From Megaustenia siamemsis (Eukaryota > Mollusca > Gastropoda > Stylommatophora > Ariophantidae), in the NCBI GenBank assembly GCA_032433765.1, contig JAVIAB010000101.1:66619140-66683139 (forward strand): a stretch of 64,000 bases of DNA, written 5' to 3'. Position numbers and translations under genes: made by a program. Under the pieces are notes generated by a model. The model had not been told where the DNA came from. It searched no databases and worked only from the letters and a program-made list of their open reading frames with translations. Every line of letters starts with the position of its first letter. Positions within the stretch are counted from its first letter, which is position 1. Positions 11,076 to 21,458 of the stretch are shown piece after piece.

Positions 11076-11460
11076 CATAATATCAAAGTGTCGATTAAAA
11101 ATGTACTAAGCAAACGGGTGTATCGTTATTTTTTCTTTCTTTTTCTCATTCCTCATTTGTCTTTTGCCGTCGACAAGAGGGTTATGGTTGGCTGTTTCTT
11201 GCTCTTCCATTCATCTCACCTGCTGGTATACCTGAGAGTTTATGATATCATGTGTACCTGTTATTGTACTGCAACTAACTAAACAAATGCCAACTTCATT
11301 TCTAGGCGGGTAAAGATACAGAAATAACTGATGACGAAACATCAAAGCAGGTACATTTATAATGAGAGATCAGAGTGATTGCAAAACACGTAGTATTAAG
11401 TCTGAACACGATGTATATAGTCGTTTATTGACTATCACTTGTATGTCAATATTTTAGAAT
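11076..11460. other. No gene recognised
   Basis: Low-complexity pyrimidine stretch, then unique sequence. Bases 11145-11225 vaguely resemble the 3' end of LINE-F, but too weakly to call. Confidence 0.4.
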
Positions 11461-11925
11461 TAGAAAAATATTTCTTAAATGATATGTAGAATCAGTCTTA
11501 ACATATGGATGCGAATCACGGACATTGTGACATAAGACAAGAAAATCACTGCAGGCTGTAGAATTGTGACATTACAGAAGGATTTTGATAATTCCATGGA
11601 CAACAAAGAAGAGTAATGCAAACGTTCTGAAAGTGACAAAATTAAAAAAAAAAAAGATCTAATTTACGATATTAGGAAGAAAAAATTCTAATTTTTTGAC
11701 CGTGCAGTGAGAAGGGAACAGTTGTAATATATTGTAACAACAGTGACAATTGAAGGACAAAGAGATACAGGGAAGCAAAGAGAAAAGATACCAGACTGGT
11801 TAAGAGAATGGTTTTGAAGAAGGTCAACAACATAAATGATAAATAACTGACGAGATCGAAACTTGTGGAAAAAACATGATCACTTACGCCAGGCTCGCAT
11901 GGTACTTGAAGATGATGATAATTGT
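11461..11925 (+). mobile_element. LINE-D 3' fragment
   Basis: Plus-strand LINE-D from the thumb region (FLK*YVESVLTYGCES-like, bases 11471-11520) to its 3' end with a short GATGATGAT tail at 11911-11921. Several stops and frameshifts. Matches 30440-30870 and 60430-61011. Confidence 0.78.
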
Positions 11926-11967
11926 ATTATCATAATCCATTGTGAATATTCGTCGTATTGTTCTACA

Positions 11968-12043
11968 TTTTCACTCCTTGCGGAGCATAGGTTTTCAGCA
12001 AACACTTTCCTAGCCGTTTTGTTTCTTGTCATTTTTTTAAGAT
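11968..12043 (-). mobile_element. LINE-B 3' terminal fragment
   Basis: Short minus-strand fragment with cggagcataggttttcagca and aacactttcctagccg. It directly precedes the 39-bp array. Confidence 0.65.
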
Positions 12044-13018
12044 CAACTTCCTATCTCTGCAGTTGTTTAAACATTATGTCACCAACTAGTTTTTTTTCTG
12101 CAATTGTTTAACCATTTTGTCTCCAACTTCTAATCTATAAAGTTGTTTAAAAATTGTGTAACTAACACCCTATCTCTAAAGTTGTTTAAACATTTTGTTA
12201 TTAACTCCTTATCTCTAAAGTTGTTTAAACATTTTGTTATTAACTCCTTATCTCTAAAGTTGATTAAACATTGTGTCACTAACTCCTTATCTCTAACGTT
12301 GATTAAACATTGTGTCACTAACTCCTTATCTCTAAAGTTGTTTAAACATTTTGTTATTATCTCATTATCTCTAAAGTTGTTTAAACATTTTGTTATTATC
12401 TCATTATCTCTAAAGTTGTTTAAACATTTTGTTATTATCTCATTATCTCTAAAGTTATTTAAACATTTTGTTATTAACTCCTTATCTCTAAAGTTGATTA
12501 AACATTTTGTTATTATCTCATTATCTCTAAAGTTGTTTAAACATTTTGTTATTAACTCCTTATCTCTAAAGTTGATTAAACATTGTGTCACTAACTTCTT
12601 ATCTCTAAAGTTGTTTAAACATTTTGTTATTATCTCATTATCTCTAAAGTTGTTTAAACATTTTGTTATTATCTCATTATCTCTAAAGTTGTTTAAACAT
12701 TTTGTTATTAACTCCTTATCTCTAAAGTTGATTAAACATTGTGTCACTAACTTCTTATCTCTAAAGTTGTTTAAACATTTTGTTATTATCTCATTATCTC
12801 TAAAGTTGTTTAAACATTTTGTTATTATCTCATTATCTCTAAAGTTGTTTAAACATTTTGTTATTAACTCCTTATCTCTAAAGTTGATTAAACATTGTGT
12901 CACTAACTCCTTATCTCTAAAGTTGATTAAACATTGTGTCACTAACTCCTTATCTCTAAAGTTGATTAAACATTGTGTCACTAACTTCTTATCTCTGCTA
13001 TATTTAACATTTTGTCGC
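12044..13018. repeat. 39-bp satellite with 156-bp higher-order repeat, about 25 copies
   Basis: The unit is ttgtttaaacattttgttat taactccttatctctaaag, 39 bp. Several unit types exist (attttgttattaactcc, attttgttattatctca, attgtgtcactaacttc). Between 12580 and 12891 four types occur in the same order twice, giving a 156-bp higher-order unit. As 39 is a multiple of 3, long frames are open on both strands (365 codons plus, 296 codons minus). These are array artefacts. Confidence 0.93.
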
Positions 13019-13586
13019 ATTTTTTTCTCTAATTTCTTAAGAAATTATTCTCTTACATTGTCTGGTCTGTCGCATACTTCAGGCGCCGCCTCACACCGTG
13101 ACACAGTTGATGATGATATGGCTACAATAATCCCCACATCAATAACCACATTTCTCATTCTGTGTTACAATGTGCTGCATCGTAGTTATTTCGCTGATAG
13201 ACACGGCAATTTCCAGAACATCTGTACTCCGTGTTGTTGAACATAAATGTCCTATGATAACATTAACTCTTTCTGTACGTTTAGCCGCACTGTGCGTCGC
13301 GCAGTTTTCCGCCACGTTATTGAGTTATTTGCGGGTCATCATCATTGCACTCCGAACATGTCCATAGGTGCTCAGATCCCCTCCTCAGCAATTCCCTCAG
13401 TGTCCAGCGACTGACGACTCCAGTTCTATAAAATATCCACGTACGTTGCGCCACTCTCAATTTGATTATTGTGAACCGTCATCAAACCATATTCTTTCTA
13501 CATGTATTATATCATCTTGGTATTAGTGAAATCTAACACTTTTTTCAGTTGTCTAAAAATTCATATATAATAAGTTATATGTTAGT

Positions 13587-14210
13587 AAAGTAAAAAAGTG
13601 AAGTACCCCCGTCACGTCAAGTGGCGTATAGGGAAATATGGTGTTAGTTATGGTGAGTGCGGGGTCCTCGGTAGCCTAGTTGGGAAAACCACCGGACTGG
13701 GCTACCGACGTTCGGACAACCCGTGTTCGATTCCCGCTGGGAGCAGTGTGAGTTGTACTCGTGGTTTGAAAAAAAAAAAATAAATACCCCCACGGTCGAC
13801 CCAGCCGTTGGCAGAAATGGGTACCAGGGTATTACCCTGGGAAGGTGAGGAATGTTACCTCGCATCTGAGTTTAGATGCTTGAGGCGACACTATACAGAA
13901 ATATCCGAACATTTCTGGATAGGCGGCCGAGCACATATGGGTGGAAACTCGCGTGCTAAGACGCCGGTTCAAGTCTCGTACTTTACCTTTACCTTTTATG
14001 GTGTTAGTGACCATAAATTTTACAGACCTTCAGCACATGATTTTTTGAGTAATATGGTCGGTATTAAGCCCGTGCTGCTTTACTTTCCCAGAAAAATATT
14101 CAGTACCCATTTAAGGCTGGGCAAAATCGGAAGCCGTCGGTTGGGATCGAACCCTACCCCTTGTCCTTTGTAGTCCAGTTCACTAACCACTGAGCTATCG
14201 TAGCTCCCAT
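13587..14210 (-). mobile_element. SINE-A inside the TTAA MITE, itself split by SINE-B
   Basis: Reverse-oriented SINE-A. Its tail is at 13587-13648 and the rest, with the tRNA-like head, at 14009-14210. A 13-bp direct repeat gttatatgttagt flanks it at 13574-13586 and 14211-14223. At the matching point of the other MITE copy there is no SINE, so the insertion is directly visible. Confidence 0.92.
13649..13996 (+). mobile_element. SINE-B, full copy, inside SINE-A
   Basis: A 348-bp element bordered by the 12-bp repeat tatggtgttagt at 13637-13648 and 13997-14008. The head has tRNA-like boxes (tcggtagcctagttggg as A box, gtgttcgattcccgc as B box). A second tRNA-like segment lies near the 3' end at about 13917-13981 (ggcggccgagcac, later gccggttcaagtctcg). 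The tail is a short tttacc run. Other copies at 36525 and 39031. Confidence 0.88.
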
Positions 14211-14336
14211 GTTATATGTTAGTGAAATATAAATATTTAGATTCATTCTTAAAACCATGAAAAATTGTGTCTCTGAAATCTCTTCTATTGCATCGATAAA
14301 AAGCTTAGTACAGAAAGAGTTAAAATACCAAATAAA

Positions 14337-14752
14337 GCTTAATTTATCAATCCTGATATGCTTAATTTATCAATCCTGATATGCTTAATTTATCAATCCT
14401 GATATGCTTAATTTATCAATCCTGATATGCTTAATTTATCAATCCTGATATGCTTAATTTATCAATCCTGATATGCTTAATTTATCAATCCTGATACGCT
14501 TAATTTATCAATCCTGATATGCTTAATTTATCAATCCTGATATGCATAATTTATCAATCGTGATATGCTTAATTTATCAGTCCTGATATGCTTAATTTAT
14601 CAATCTTGATATGCTTAATTTATCAATCCTCATATGCTTAATTTATCAATCCTCATATGCTTAATTTATCAATCCTGATATGCTTAATTTATCAATCCTC
14701 ATATGCTTAATTTATCAATCCTGATATGCTTAATTTATCAATCCTGATATGC
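14337..14752. repeat. 23-bp minisatellite, about 18 copies
   Basis: Unit gcttaatttatcaatcctga tat, 23 bp, with few variants (cctc for cctg, one tacg, one tcgtg). Starts 13 bp after the MITE's right TTAA. Confidence 0.94.
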
Positions 14753-14821
14753 ATCTGTGTAAAGAGCATGTTAGAGAGCCATACTACAACTGACTTTTTC
14801 AAGAATATTTAATTTTTCCAC

Positions 14822-15145
14822 GTTTGCCGCTAAAATCTCTAACATGATTTGTTGCTAAAATCTCTTACATGATTTGTTGCTAAAATCTCTTACATGATTT
14901 GTTGCTAAAATCTCTTACATGATTTGTTGCTAAAATCTCTTACATGATTTGTTGCTAAAATCTCTTACATGATTTGTTGCTAAAATCTCTTACATGATTT
15001 GTTGCTAAAATCTCTCATATCGTTTATCGCTAAAATTTCTTGCATCATATGTCGCTAAAATCTATTACTGTGTTTGCCGCTAAAATCTCGTACATGATCT
15101 GTAGCTAAAATCGATTACATCATTTGTCGTTAAAATATCTGACGT
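14822..15145. repeat. 25-bp minisatellite, about 13 copies
   Basis: Unit gttgctaaaatctcttacat gattt. The central copies (14855-15010) are nearly identical, while the outer ones diverge, consistent with expansion from the centre. Confidence 0.93.
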
Positions 15146-15515
15146 CTATAATAGTCCCATTGTTTTTGCAGTCGCCCAGAGTGCCAAAGTGAGACAGTTG
15201 TAAAATATTGAAGCTTTTTTCTTTTGTCCCGTATGTTATTGTCCATAAACTTGTATATGAGTAATGCTTGTTGGTCGTCCATTTATATAGCTAAAGGAAC
15301 TCGCTTAGATATTCGTTTTCTTATTCTAGAGTCGGTCTTCAAAAACACTTTCCCATCCGTTCTATTTCTTGCCATTCTATTAAGATCATTCCATGTCTTC
15401 CCCATCATATTCATCTCTGCTTCCATCTGTCTTCTCGAAGAATTCCTTGGTCTTCCTCTTTGCGCCATCGTCTTCGCTGTATCTCTTTATCCACATGCAT
15501 TTGACTGGTCACATT

Positions 15516-16175
15516 AAAGTCACATTGATCGAGAAGGGGATACAAGTAAAGAAATTAGAATCAGAATAGCCAAAGCAGCAATGTCTTTCAGAAGCCTTGA
15601 AAAGTTGTGGAAATCAAAACTCAAACTCAGCGCAAACACTAAACTTAGGCTATTCAAATCAAATGTACTATCAACCCTTACGTATGCGTGTGAACGCTGG
15701 AAAACAACAAGATATATAGAAACAAAGTTGAACGTATTCGAAAATAAATGTCTAAGGAAAATACTTGGTATAGCGTGGGACGAATTCAAAACAAACGAGG
15801 AAATTAGAGAAATCGCCAATCAACCACTAATATCTTCAGTAATAAAGAAAAGACGATGGTCATACGTTGGACATGTGATGAGAAGAGATAATAACCGAAT
15901 AGCAAAGCAGGCCCTCATATGGGAAACAACAGGTAAGAGGAAAAGAGGAAGACCCAGGGAGACACTGAGAAGAACATTGATGAGAGAGGCAAGAACAGCA
16001 GGATTCGGCTCCATCAATGAGATAGAGCAGCATGCACAGAACAGAGACAAATGGCGAGATTTGATAAAATATCTTTAAAAGAAAACTGCTAGAACAAAAA
16101 TTCAGATAGGAGAAGGTGTATCTTGGTCTACGCCCTATGGGCCGGCTACGGCTCCAAAGGTCAATAGATAAATAG
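15516..16175 (+). mobile_element. LINE-A, 5'-truncated, inserted into LINE-B
   Basis: Plus-strand LINE-A starting within the RT thumb (HIDREGDTSKEI) and ending in the LINE-A 3' UTR with an aatagataaatagat tail. The target repeat atttgactggt-cacatt lies at 15499-15515 and 16176-16191, with one extra base on the left. The frame 15581-16078 (165 residues) is still open and has YVGHVMRR and GKRKRGRPRETLRR. This is a relic, since RT is missing. The uninterrupted target is seen in the LINE-B copy at 54510-55104. Confidence 0.93.
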
Positions 16176-16249
16176 ATTTGACTGGTACATTTCCATAATT
16201 CTATGTTAGTCATCTTGTATTGGCATTTCCATCATTTTATCCTGCGAAA

Positions 16250-17848
16250 CTATCTATCAATGAAAGTCTGTATCTTCACGATTGACATTTTTGTTGTTCT
16301 CCGTGTTTCACGGCCATATAATAGGACCGACTTAACATTGGAGTTGAACAATTTTATTTTAGTAATTAACCTAATTTCTGTGGAGTTCCATATGTTTCCC
16401 TGTGCAACAAATACACTTCTTGCTTTTGATATCTTTAGTTTGGGATAATTTTCTGTTCCTCCCTCTTTATCTATATTACTGTCCATATATATGTAAGATT
16501 GTACGTCTAGTAAAGGTATGTCTCCTGTTTTTATTTGGTTATTGCCAATTGCATTATATCTCATAATGTTGGACTTATCTCTATTTATTTTCAGTCCTAT
16601 CTGTAGTGACATATCATCAAATATTCTCATTTTATCCTGCATCTGTTGATGGTTGTGTGATATAAGGGCTGTTTCATCAGCAAAGTCTAAATCATCAAGT
16701 TGTTTGGTCAGTGATCACTGGATTCCATTTCTGTTGTTTTGAGTTATTTTCATAATCCAATGTATGGCCAGTAGAAAGAGAAATGGAGACAGAAGGCATC
16801 CCTGCCTTACTCCTGTTCTTATTTCAAATGCTTCTGTGAGCTGTCCTTCATGCACCACACTACATTTCGTTCCTTTATACATTGTTTTTATCGGGTTAAT
16901 AAACTTTATGGGGATTCCGTAATGACTCAGCAACTTCCAAAGCATTCCTCTGTCGAAACTATCAAATGCATTTTCGTAATCTATGAATGCAATATAAAGT
17001 GGGGACTGCAGTTCTAAGCTTTGTTCAACAATTATACGTAGAGTAGTTATTTGATTAACACATGATCTGTTCTTCCTAAAACCTGCTTGTTCATCTCTCA
17101 CATATTTCTCTATGGTCCCTTTCAGTCTCTCCAGAATGATTCTGCGTAATATTTTTCCTGGCACTGATAGTGACATAAGTCCATTATTATTTCTGCACTC
17201 CTGTAAACTTCCTTTCTTTGCTAGTCTGATCATATAGCCTTTTTTCCAGTATTTAGGATTTTCTTCCCTCTCGCAAATTGTACCTAATAGATTATGTAAC
17301 ATCTTGAGAGAGGAGCTAATATCTACGTTGATGGCTTCCGAAGGAATTTCATCTGGTCCTGTGGCTTTGCCATGTTTTAATAGCTTGATGGCTTTCATTA
17401 TTTCTTCATTGTTTGGATTTCCACAGTTAACGTGTAACTCTTCTTCTGCTCATAGTATATATGGAGGGTTTTTTGAGCCGGGTCTTTTCAAACGTTCTTT
17501 ATAATGATATTTCCATCTCTCCATTTGTTCCCTTATATTACTAAGTAGAATTCTTTTCTTATCTTTGCTAAAGGTATTGATCTGTGTGTATTTACCACTT
17601 AATTTCTTTGTGCGTTTGTACATTTCTTTCATATTCCCTTTATTTACTGCTTCACCTAACCCTTTAGCTAATTCATCTATATATTTCATCGTATCCCTTT
17701 TAATACATCTTCTTACTTCTTCGTTCAACTCTGTGTAAACTTCCCATGTCTTGGCTTTATTACTTCTAGTTTTGATTTTATTTATGTCTTCTTTATTGTT
17801 CTTTCTTTCTTTAATTTTATCCAGGGTCTCTGCTGTCATCGATGTCAT
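16250..17848 (-). pseudogene. LINE-B reverse transcriptase, decayed
   Basis: Three frames read consecutively on the minus strand. 17848-17450 is the region before RT, rich in K and E. 17398-16715 (227 residues) is RT, with KATGPDEIP at 11-19, AGFRKNRSC at 105-113, motif A FIDYENAFD at 138-146 and motif B GVRQGC at 196-201. A stop follows at NNRNGIQ, then the frame from about 16710 holds motif C as FADE instead of FADD (bases 16673-16684), so a catalytic aspartate is lost. The thumb with LLYGRETRR follows to 16250. The C-terminus is displaced beyond LINE-A, at 15515-15330 (RGRPRNSSRRQMEAE). Inactive. Confidence 0.88.
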
Positions 17849-17954
17849 ATTCTGGCGTTCTCTTTTCCATAGCGTTTCTTCTCATGTCTATTTCCATATA
17901 TCCTTTACCTGTTTTCAATGATCTTCCATATTTTTTTGTATTGTCTAGTTGTTG

Positions 17955-18289
17955 GAAATGTTGAAAGTTCAATGGACAGCTAAAAACACCAATGAGGAAG
18001 TTCTCAAAGAGGCCAACACAAAAAGGGAGCTCTTAAAAAACATCAGAAAGAAGCAATCAACATTTCTCGGGCACATCATGAGAAGAGGAAAGTTGGAATA
18101 CTTGGTTACAACTGGAAAAATAAAAGGAAATAGAGATCGCGGACGACAAAGAGAGAAAATACTGGATAGCTTGTTGTCATGGCATGGAAAACAGTCAACA
18201 ACAGAACTGATACGATGCACTGTAGATAGAAGATTGTGGAGGGACCTGATCACATACGTCAGCCGGTAAGGCCCATGATGATGATGGTG
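17955..18289 (+). mobile_element. LINE-C 3' fragment inserted into LINE-B
   Basis: The short frame (MLKVQWTAKNTNEEV ... RGKLEYLVTTGKIKG ... RDRGRQREKI) is the LINE-C C-terminus, ending in a GATGATGATG tail. An 8-bp repeat agttgttg at 17947-17954 and 18290-18297 fits a target-site duplication. It is short, but LINE-B sequence resumes on the other side, which supports it. Confidence 0.85.
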
Positions 18290-18377
18290 AGTTGTTGCAG
18301 GACTTGGTATTTGTTTGATATTGAGACTGTAAATGTATCTTTAATTCCTTGTTCTTTAAGAAACCTTACATTGAAAT

Positions 18378-19066
18378 GGCCATGTGTCCCATGGACATTA
18401 GAAAAAGAAAACAGAACAGAAAATTGAAGCCTTTGAAATGTGGATTTATAGAAGAATAGGTAGAATTGAAGAGATCTAATTTCCAATGTTAGGAAGAGAC
18501 AATCTTCATTTTTTGGCCATGTAATGAGAAGAGAACAACTTGAATATATTGTAACAACTGGAAAAATTGAGGGACGAAGAGATAGAGGGAAGCAAAGAGA
18601 AAAAAATAACAGACAGTTTAAGAGAATGGCTTGGCAGAAGGTCAACAACAGAAATGATAAATAGCTGCCGAGATCGAATGTTGTGGAGAGACATGATCAC
18701 CTACGCCACTAGGCCCGGTACTTGATGATGATGATGAGGTAGAATTGGATGGAAACAAAAGATAACAAACGATGAAGTTTTAAAACAACGGAAAATAAAA
18801 AGAGAACTACTAAATACAATCAAGACAAGACAAATGAAATTTTTGGGGCATGTTAAAAGACACAACAACCTACTAAAAGTAATATTGGAAGGAAAAATAC
18901 AAGATAAAAGAGGCAGAGGCAGACCAAGATTAACATGGACGAGTAACAACAAAAGATAGACAAGTCAATCTATGTCAGCCTGCACCATCAAAGCAAGAAA
19001 CAGAATAGAATGGCGATCCATGGTAGCCAACCTTCGTTGCGGAGAGGGCACACGATGATGATGATA
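18378..19066 (+). mobile_element. LINE-E, 5'-truncated, split by LINE-D
   Basis: Plus-strand LINE-E with WTLEK and IEAFEMWIYRRIGRI on the left of LINE-D and RIGWKQK ... LKQRKIKRELLNTI ... RDRIEWRSMVANL on the right, with stops. The 3' tail is GATGATGATGA at 19053-19064. Imperfect 10-bp flanks acattgaaat (18368) and acgttgaaat (19067) fit a target-site duplication. Confidence 0.82.
18469..18736 (+). mobile_element. LINE-D 3' fragment inserted into LINE-E
   Basis: The fragment begins at agagatctaatttccaatgt and ends in the GATGATGATGAT tail. It is bounded by the 11-bp repeat aggtagaattg at 18458-18468 and 18737-18747. The LINE-E coding order is continuous across it. Confidence 0.92.
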
Positions 19067-19335
19067 ACGTTGAAATACTTTCTTCGCTTATTCGTTGTCG
19101 CTTGGATATTATCTACACATACTTCCCCGATCCGGCTTTCTATGCATATACTATATAAGCTACTTCTATTGCTCTCCAGTGACGTAAGCTTGCCTGTATT
19201 TGTATGTGAGAATACGACTCTTCATCAAGTGTTTCACAGGATCATATTGTCTCAATAAATATGTACCTATCCACTCAATATTTTCTTTTCTTTTAACGTG
19301 GTCCAGTTTTTAATTCGTCAATATTGTCATTGATT

Positions 19336-20105
19336 CTTCTCTTTCCTTCTTCATCTGCCTTTCAGCGTCGAGGGGAGATATAATTTGCGGTCTTTTGCTC
19401 ATCTGTTCATCTCTGCTGCTGTTATGTTCCCTAGTGCTTCTAATATTACATCGAGCCATTATTTTGTTGTCGACCCTTGGGTCTGATGCTCTCACAACGT
19501 TTGTTGAAGGCTCGTTGTGTTTTATTCTTTCTGCCTTGTCGCGTGGCCAAACCATTGTATCTGTTGTTTCCTTATATATTCTATGGCCGGGGCTATTCCT
19601 AGCTTTTTTCTCAGTTCTTCATTTCTGATCTTATCTCTCAAACTGCTTCCTGTCATTCGTCTAACACATTACATCTCTGTAGAGGTTATTTTTCTTATTG
19701 TTCTTGCATCTAGGGTCCAGGTCAGGCATTGGTAGCACAACGTTGGGATGAAGATTGTGTTGTATAGTGCTCGTTTTGCCTCCAGAGTTATTTCCTTGTT
19801 GGACAATAGTGGTGATAACTGTCCGATGATTTGACACGCTTTGTTGCATCTTGATTTTATCTCTGCTGTTTGAGAATTATCGTTTGTCATTAGACTTCCT
19901 AGGTATTTGAATTCCTCTACTTGTTTTAGTTGTCTGACTTCTATAGTTATGTTGATGTTCTGTTTGTTTTTGGCGACATTCATGACTTCCATTTTGTTGA
20001 TGTTGATTTTCATGTTGTACTTTGTGCCTGAGATGTTGAGCTTGTTTAAGTGTTCTTGTAGGTCTTCTATTGTTTCATGTATTAGTGCCTGAGTGTCTGC
20101 AAATA
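19336..20105 (-). mobile_element. LINE-F, 5'-truncated at the RT catalytic motif
   Basis: Minus-strand LINE-F bounded by the 10-bp repeat gtcattgatt at 19326-19335 and 20106-20115. The protein begins at LFADTQALIHETIEDL, so the copy starts precisely at motif C, with FADT in place of FADD. The thumb (EEFKYLGSLMTNDNSQ, 20013-19669) and the C-terminus follow in shifted frames. The end is GAAGGA-rich. Dead on arrival, since only the last third of RT was copied. Confidence 0.9.
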
Positions 20106-20115
20106 GTCATTGATT

Positions 20116-20516
20116 GCATGTTGTATATATTAAGTTGTTGACGGTGAGATATCACTTGTTGCTTACAACCGAACAAATGATATTTCAACGATCTGCACAC
20201 TAATGTCTTATGCAGGACAAAGCTGGTGTTCCATAACGGTGATTTTCTGTCCAGTTGGTTTATTTACGTTATCCTTATCGTTGTTGATATGCAGGCTGGA
20301 CTGGTGTCCTTTTTTATCTCGTTTTCTAGATCTCTATTGATCTATCTTCTTTCTGAGATTTCCCAGTGTCCATCTATTCCTTTACTCATTAGATTACCAG
20401 GGGATAATGATTACGTGTTTGCATCTCAGTGCTGAACTTCTTTATGCCATGTCCCCTTTATATCATGTTCATTGCTGTTTATAGCCACCATGGTTTTCTA
20501 ATCCTTGTTCTAGAGA
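20116..20516. other. No gene recognised
   Basis: Unique sequence between LINE-F and a LINE-B scrap. Confidence 0.45.
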
Positions 20517-20660
20517 ACTTGCCAACTCCAAAGTTAATTCAGTCTTATTATATGACTGAGACACACAGAGAACAACAAAAATGACAGTCATGAAGATACA
20601 GACCTTCATTCAAGGATGCTATCACTGAATAAAAGGATTGAAATGTCAGGACAAAATCAC
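20517..20660 (+). mobile_element. LINE-B internal fragment
   Basis: Plus-strand match to the part of LINE-B at 16200-16340 (aactccaaagttaattcagt, then gaacaacaaaaatgacagtc). Both ends are missing. The following 20661-21137 shows nothing recognisable except a short CT run near 21085. Confidence 0.7.
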
Positions 20661-21137
20661 TAACACAGAGTTATAGAGGTGTATCAGTCATGTAATAGTA
20701 ATTGGCCAAAGTTGATATGCAATCATGTTTTGTACAGCCAAGTTGCTAAATATAGTAAAAGGCCAAATAGGCAAGAGTTGAATGCAAGTGAGTGGGAGAG
20801 ACTAGGTATGATAGAAATAGACTATAGATAGGTGGAAGGGTGTACCACCAAGAGAGCGTACAGTTAGTGGGAAGCATGAAGAACACTAAGTGTGGGCCAG
20901 TATGCTAGAAACAGACCTAGATAGGGTCAAGGTTAGTTGGGGAAGACAAAGGGACCTGGAAGATTCTAGGGATGACGTATTAAGTATGCGTAGTAAACAA
21001 GGGGTAGATTAGAAATGATTGTTTTCAGAGAATTCTGTGATAGCGAATGAGAGGTATGTATAAATGGTTGGGAGAGAGAAATCTCTCTCTCTCTCTGGTC
21101 CTCAACAGTAATAGACGTGTTACCAATTGATGGTTTG

Positions 21138-21440
21138 TTTTAATGTGGAAGAACTGAGAATGAGATCAACATATTTTGTACAACCAGGTCGACAGTTTTA
21201 TGTGCAAGAACTGAGAATGAGATCAACATATTTTGTACAACCAGGTCGACAGTTTTATGTGCAAGAACTGAGAATGAGATCAACATATTTTGTACAACCA
21301 GGTCGACAGTTTTATGTGGAAGAACTGAGAATGAGATCAACATATTTGGTACAACCAGGTCGACAGTTTTATGTGGAAGAACTGTGAATGATAAAAACAT
21401 TGTGTACAGTCATGTCGACATTTTCATGTGGAAGAACAGT
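21138..21440. repeat. 57-bp minisatellite, about five copies
   Basis: The unit gaactgagaatgagatcaac ... gtacaaccaggtcgacag is 57 bp (19 codons), so it is open on both strands (86 codons each). The last copies decay. Confidence 0.92.
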
Positions 21441-21458
21441 GAGAGATATCCCTAGTTT

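Larger units (their letters stand above)
13263..14323. mobile_element. TTAA-flanked MITE, piggyBac-like, carrying nested SINEs
   Basis: TTAA at 13263-13266 and 14320-14323 borders a perfect terminal inverted repeat: ctctttctgtac inside the left TTAA, gtacagaaagag inside the right one. TTAA duplications with short inverted repeats are typical of piggyBac-superfamily transposons and their MITEs. A second copy lies at 56813-57124, in reverse order. Without the insertion at 13587-14223 this copy would be about 420 bp. No transposase is encoded, so movement would have needed one supplied from elsewhere. Superfamily assignment is inferred from ends only. Confidence 0.82.
15330..18377 (-). mobile_element. 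LINE-B, longest copy, broken by three later LINE insertions
   Basis: Minus-strand LINE-B running from a 5' boundary at about 18377 to a 3' end near 15330. LINE-A (15516-16175) and LINE-C (17955-18289) are inserted in it on the opposite strand. LINE-E (18378-19066) abuts its 5' end with its own duplication. Coding sequence on the two sides of LINE-C joins in frame order (FNVRFLKEQGIKDT on the right, then MTSMTAETLDKIK on the left). The endonuclease domain is absent or not recognisable. Confidence 0.87.

Noticed and set aside
11145..11225. Possible LINE-F 3' scrap
   Set aside because: Resemblance to 33370-33450 is too weak to separate from chance by eye.
12130..13240. Long frames of 365 and 296 codons on opposite strands
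   Set aside because: Artefacts of a 39-bp tandem unit, a multiple of 3.
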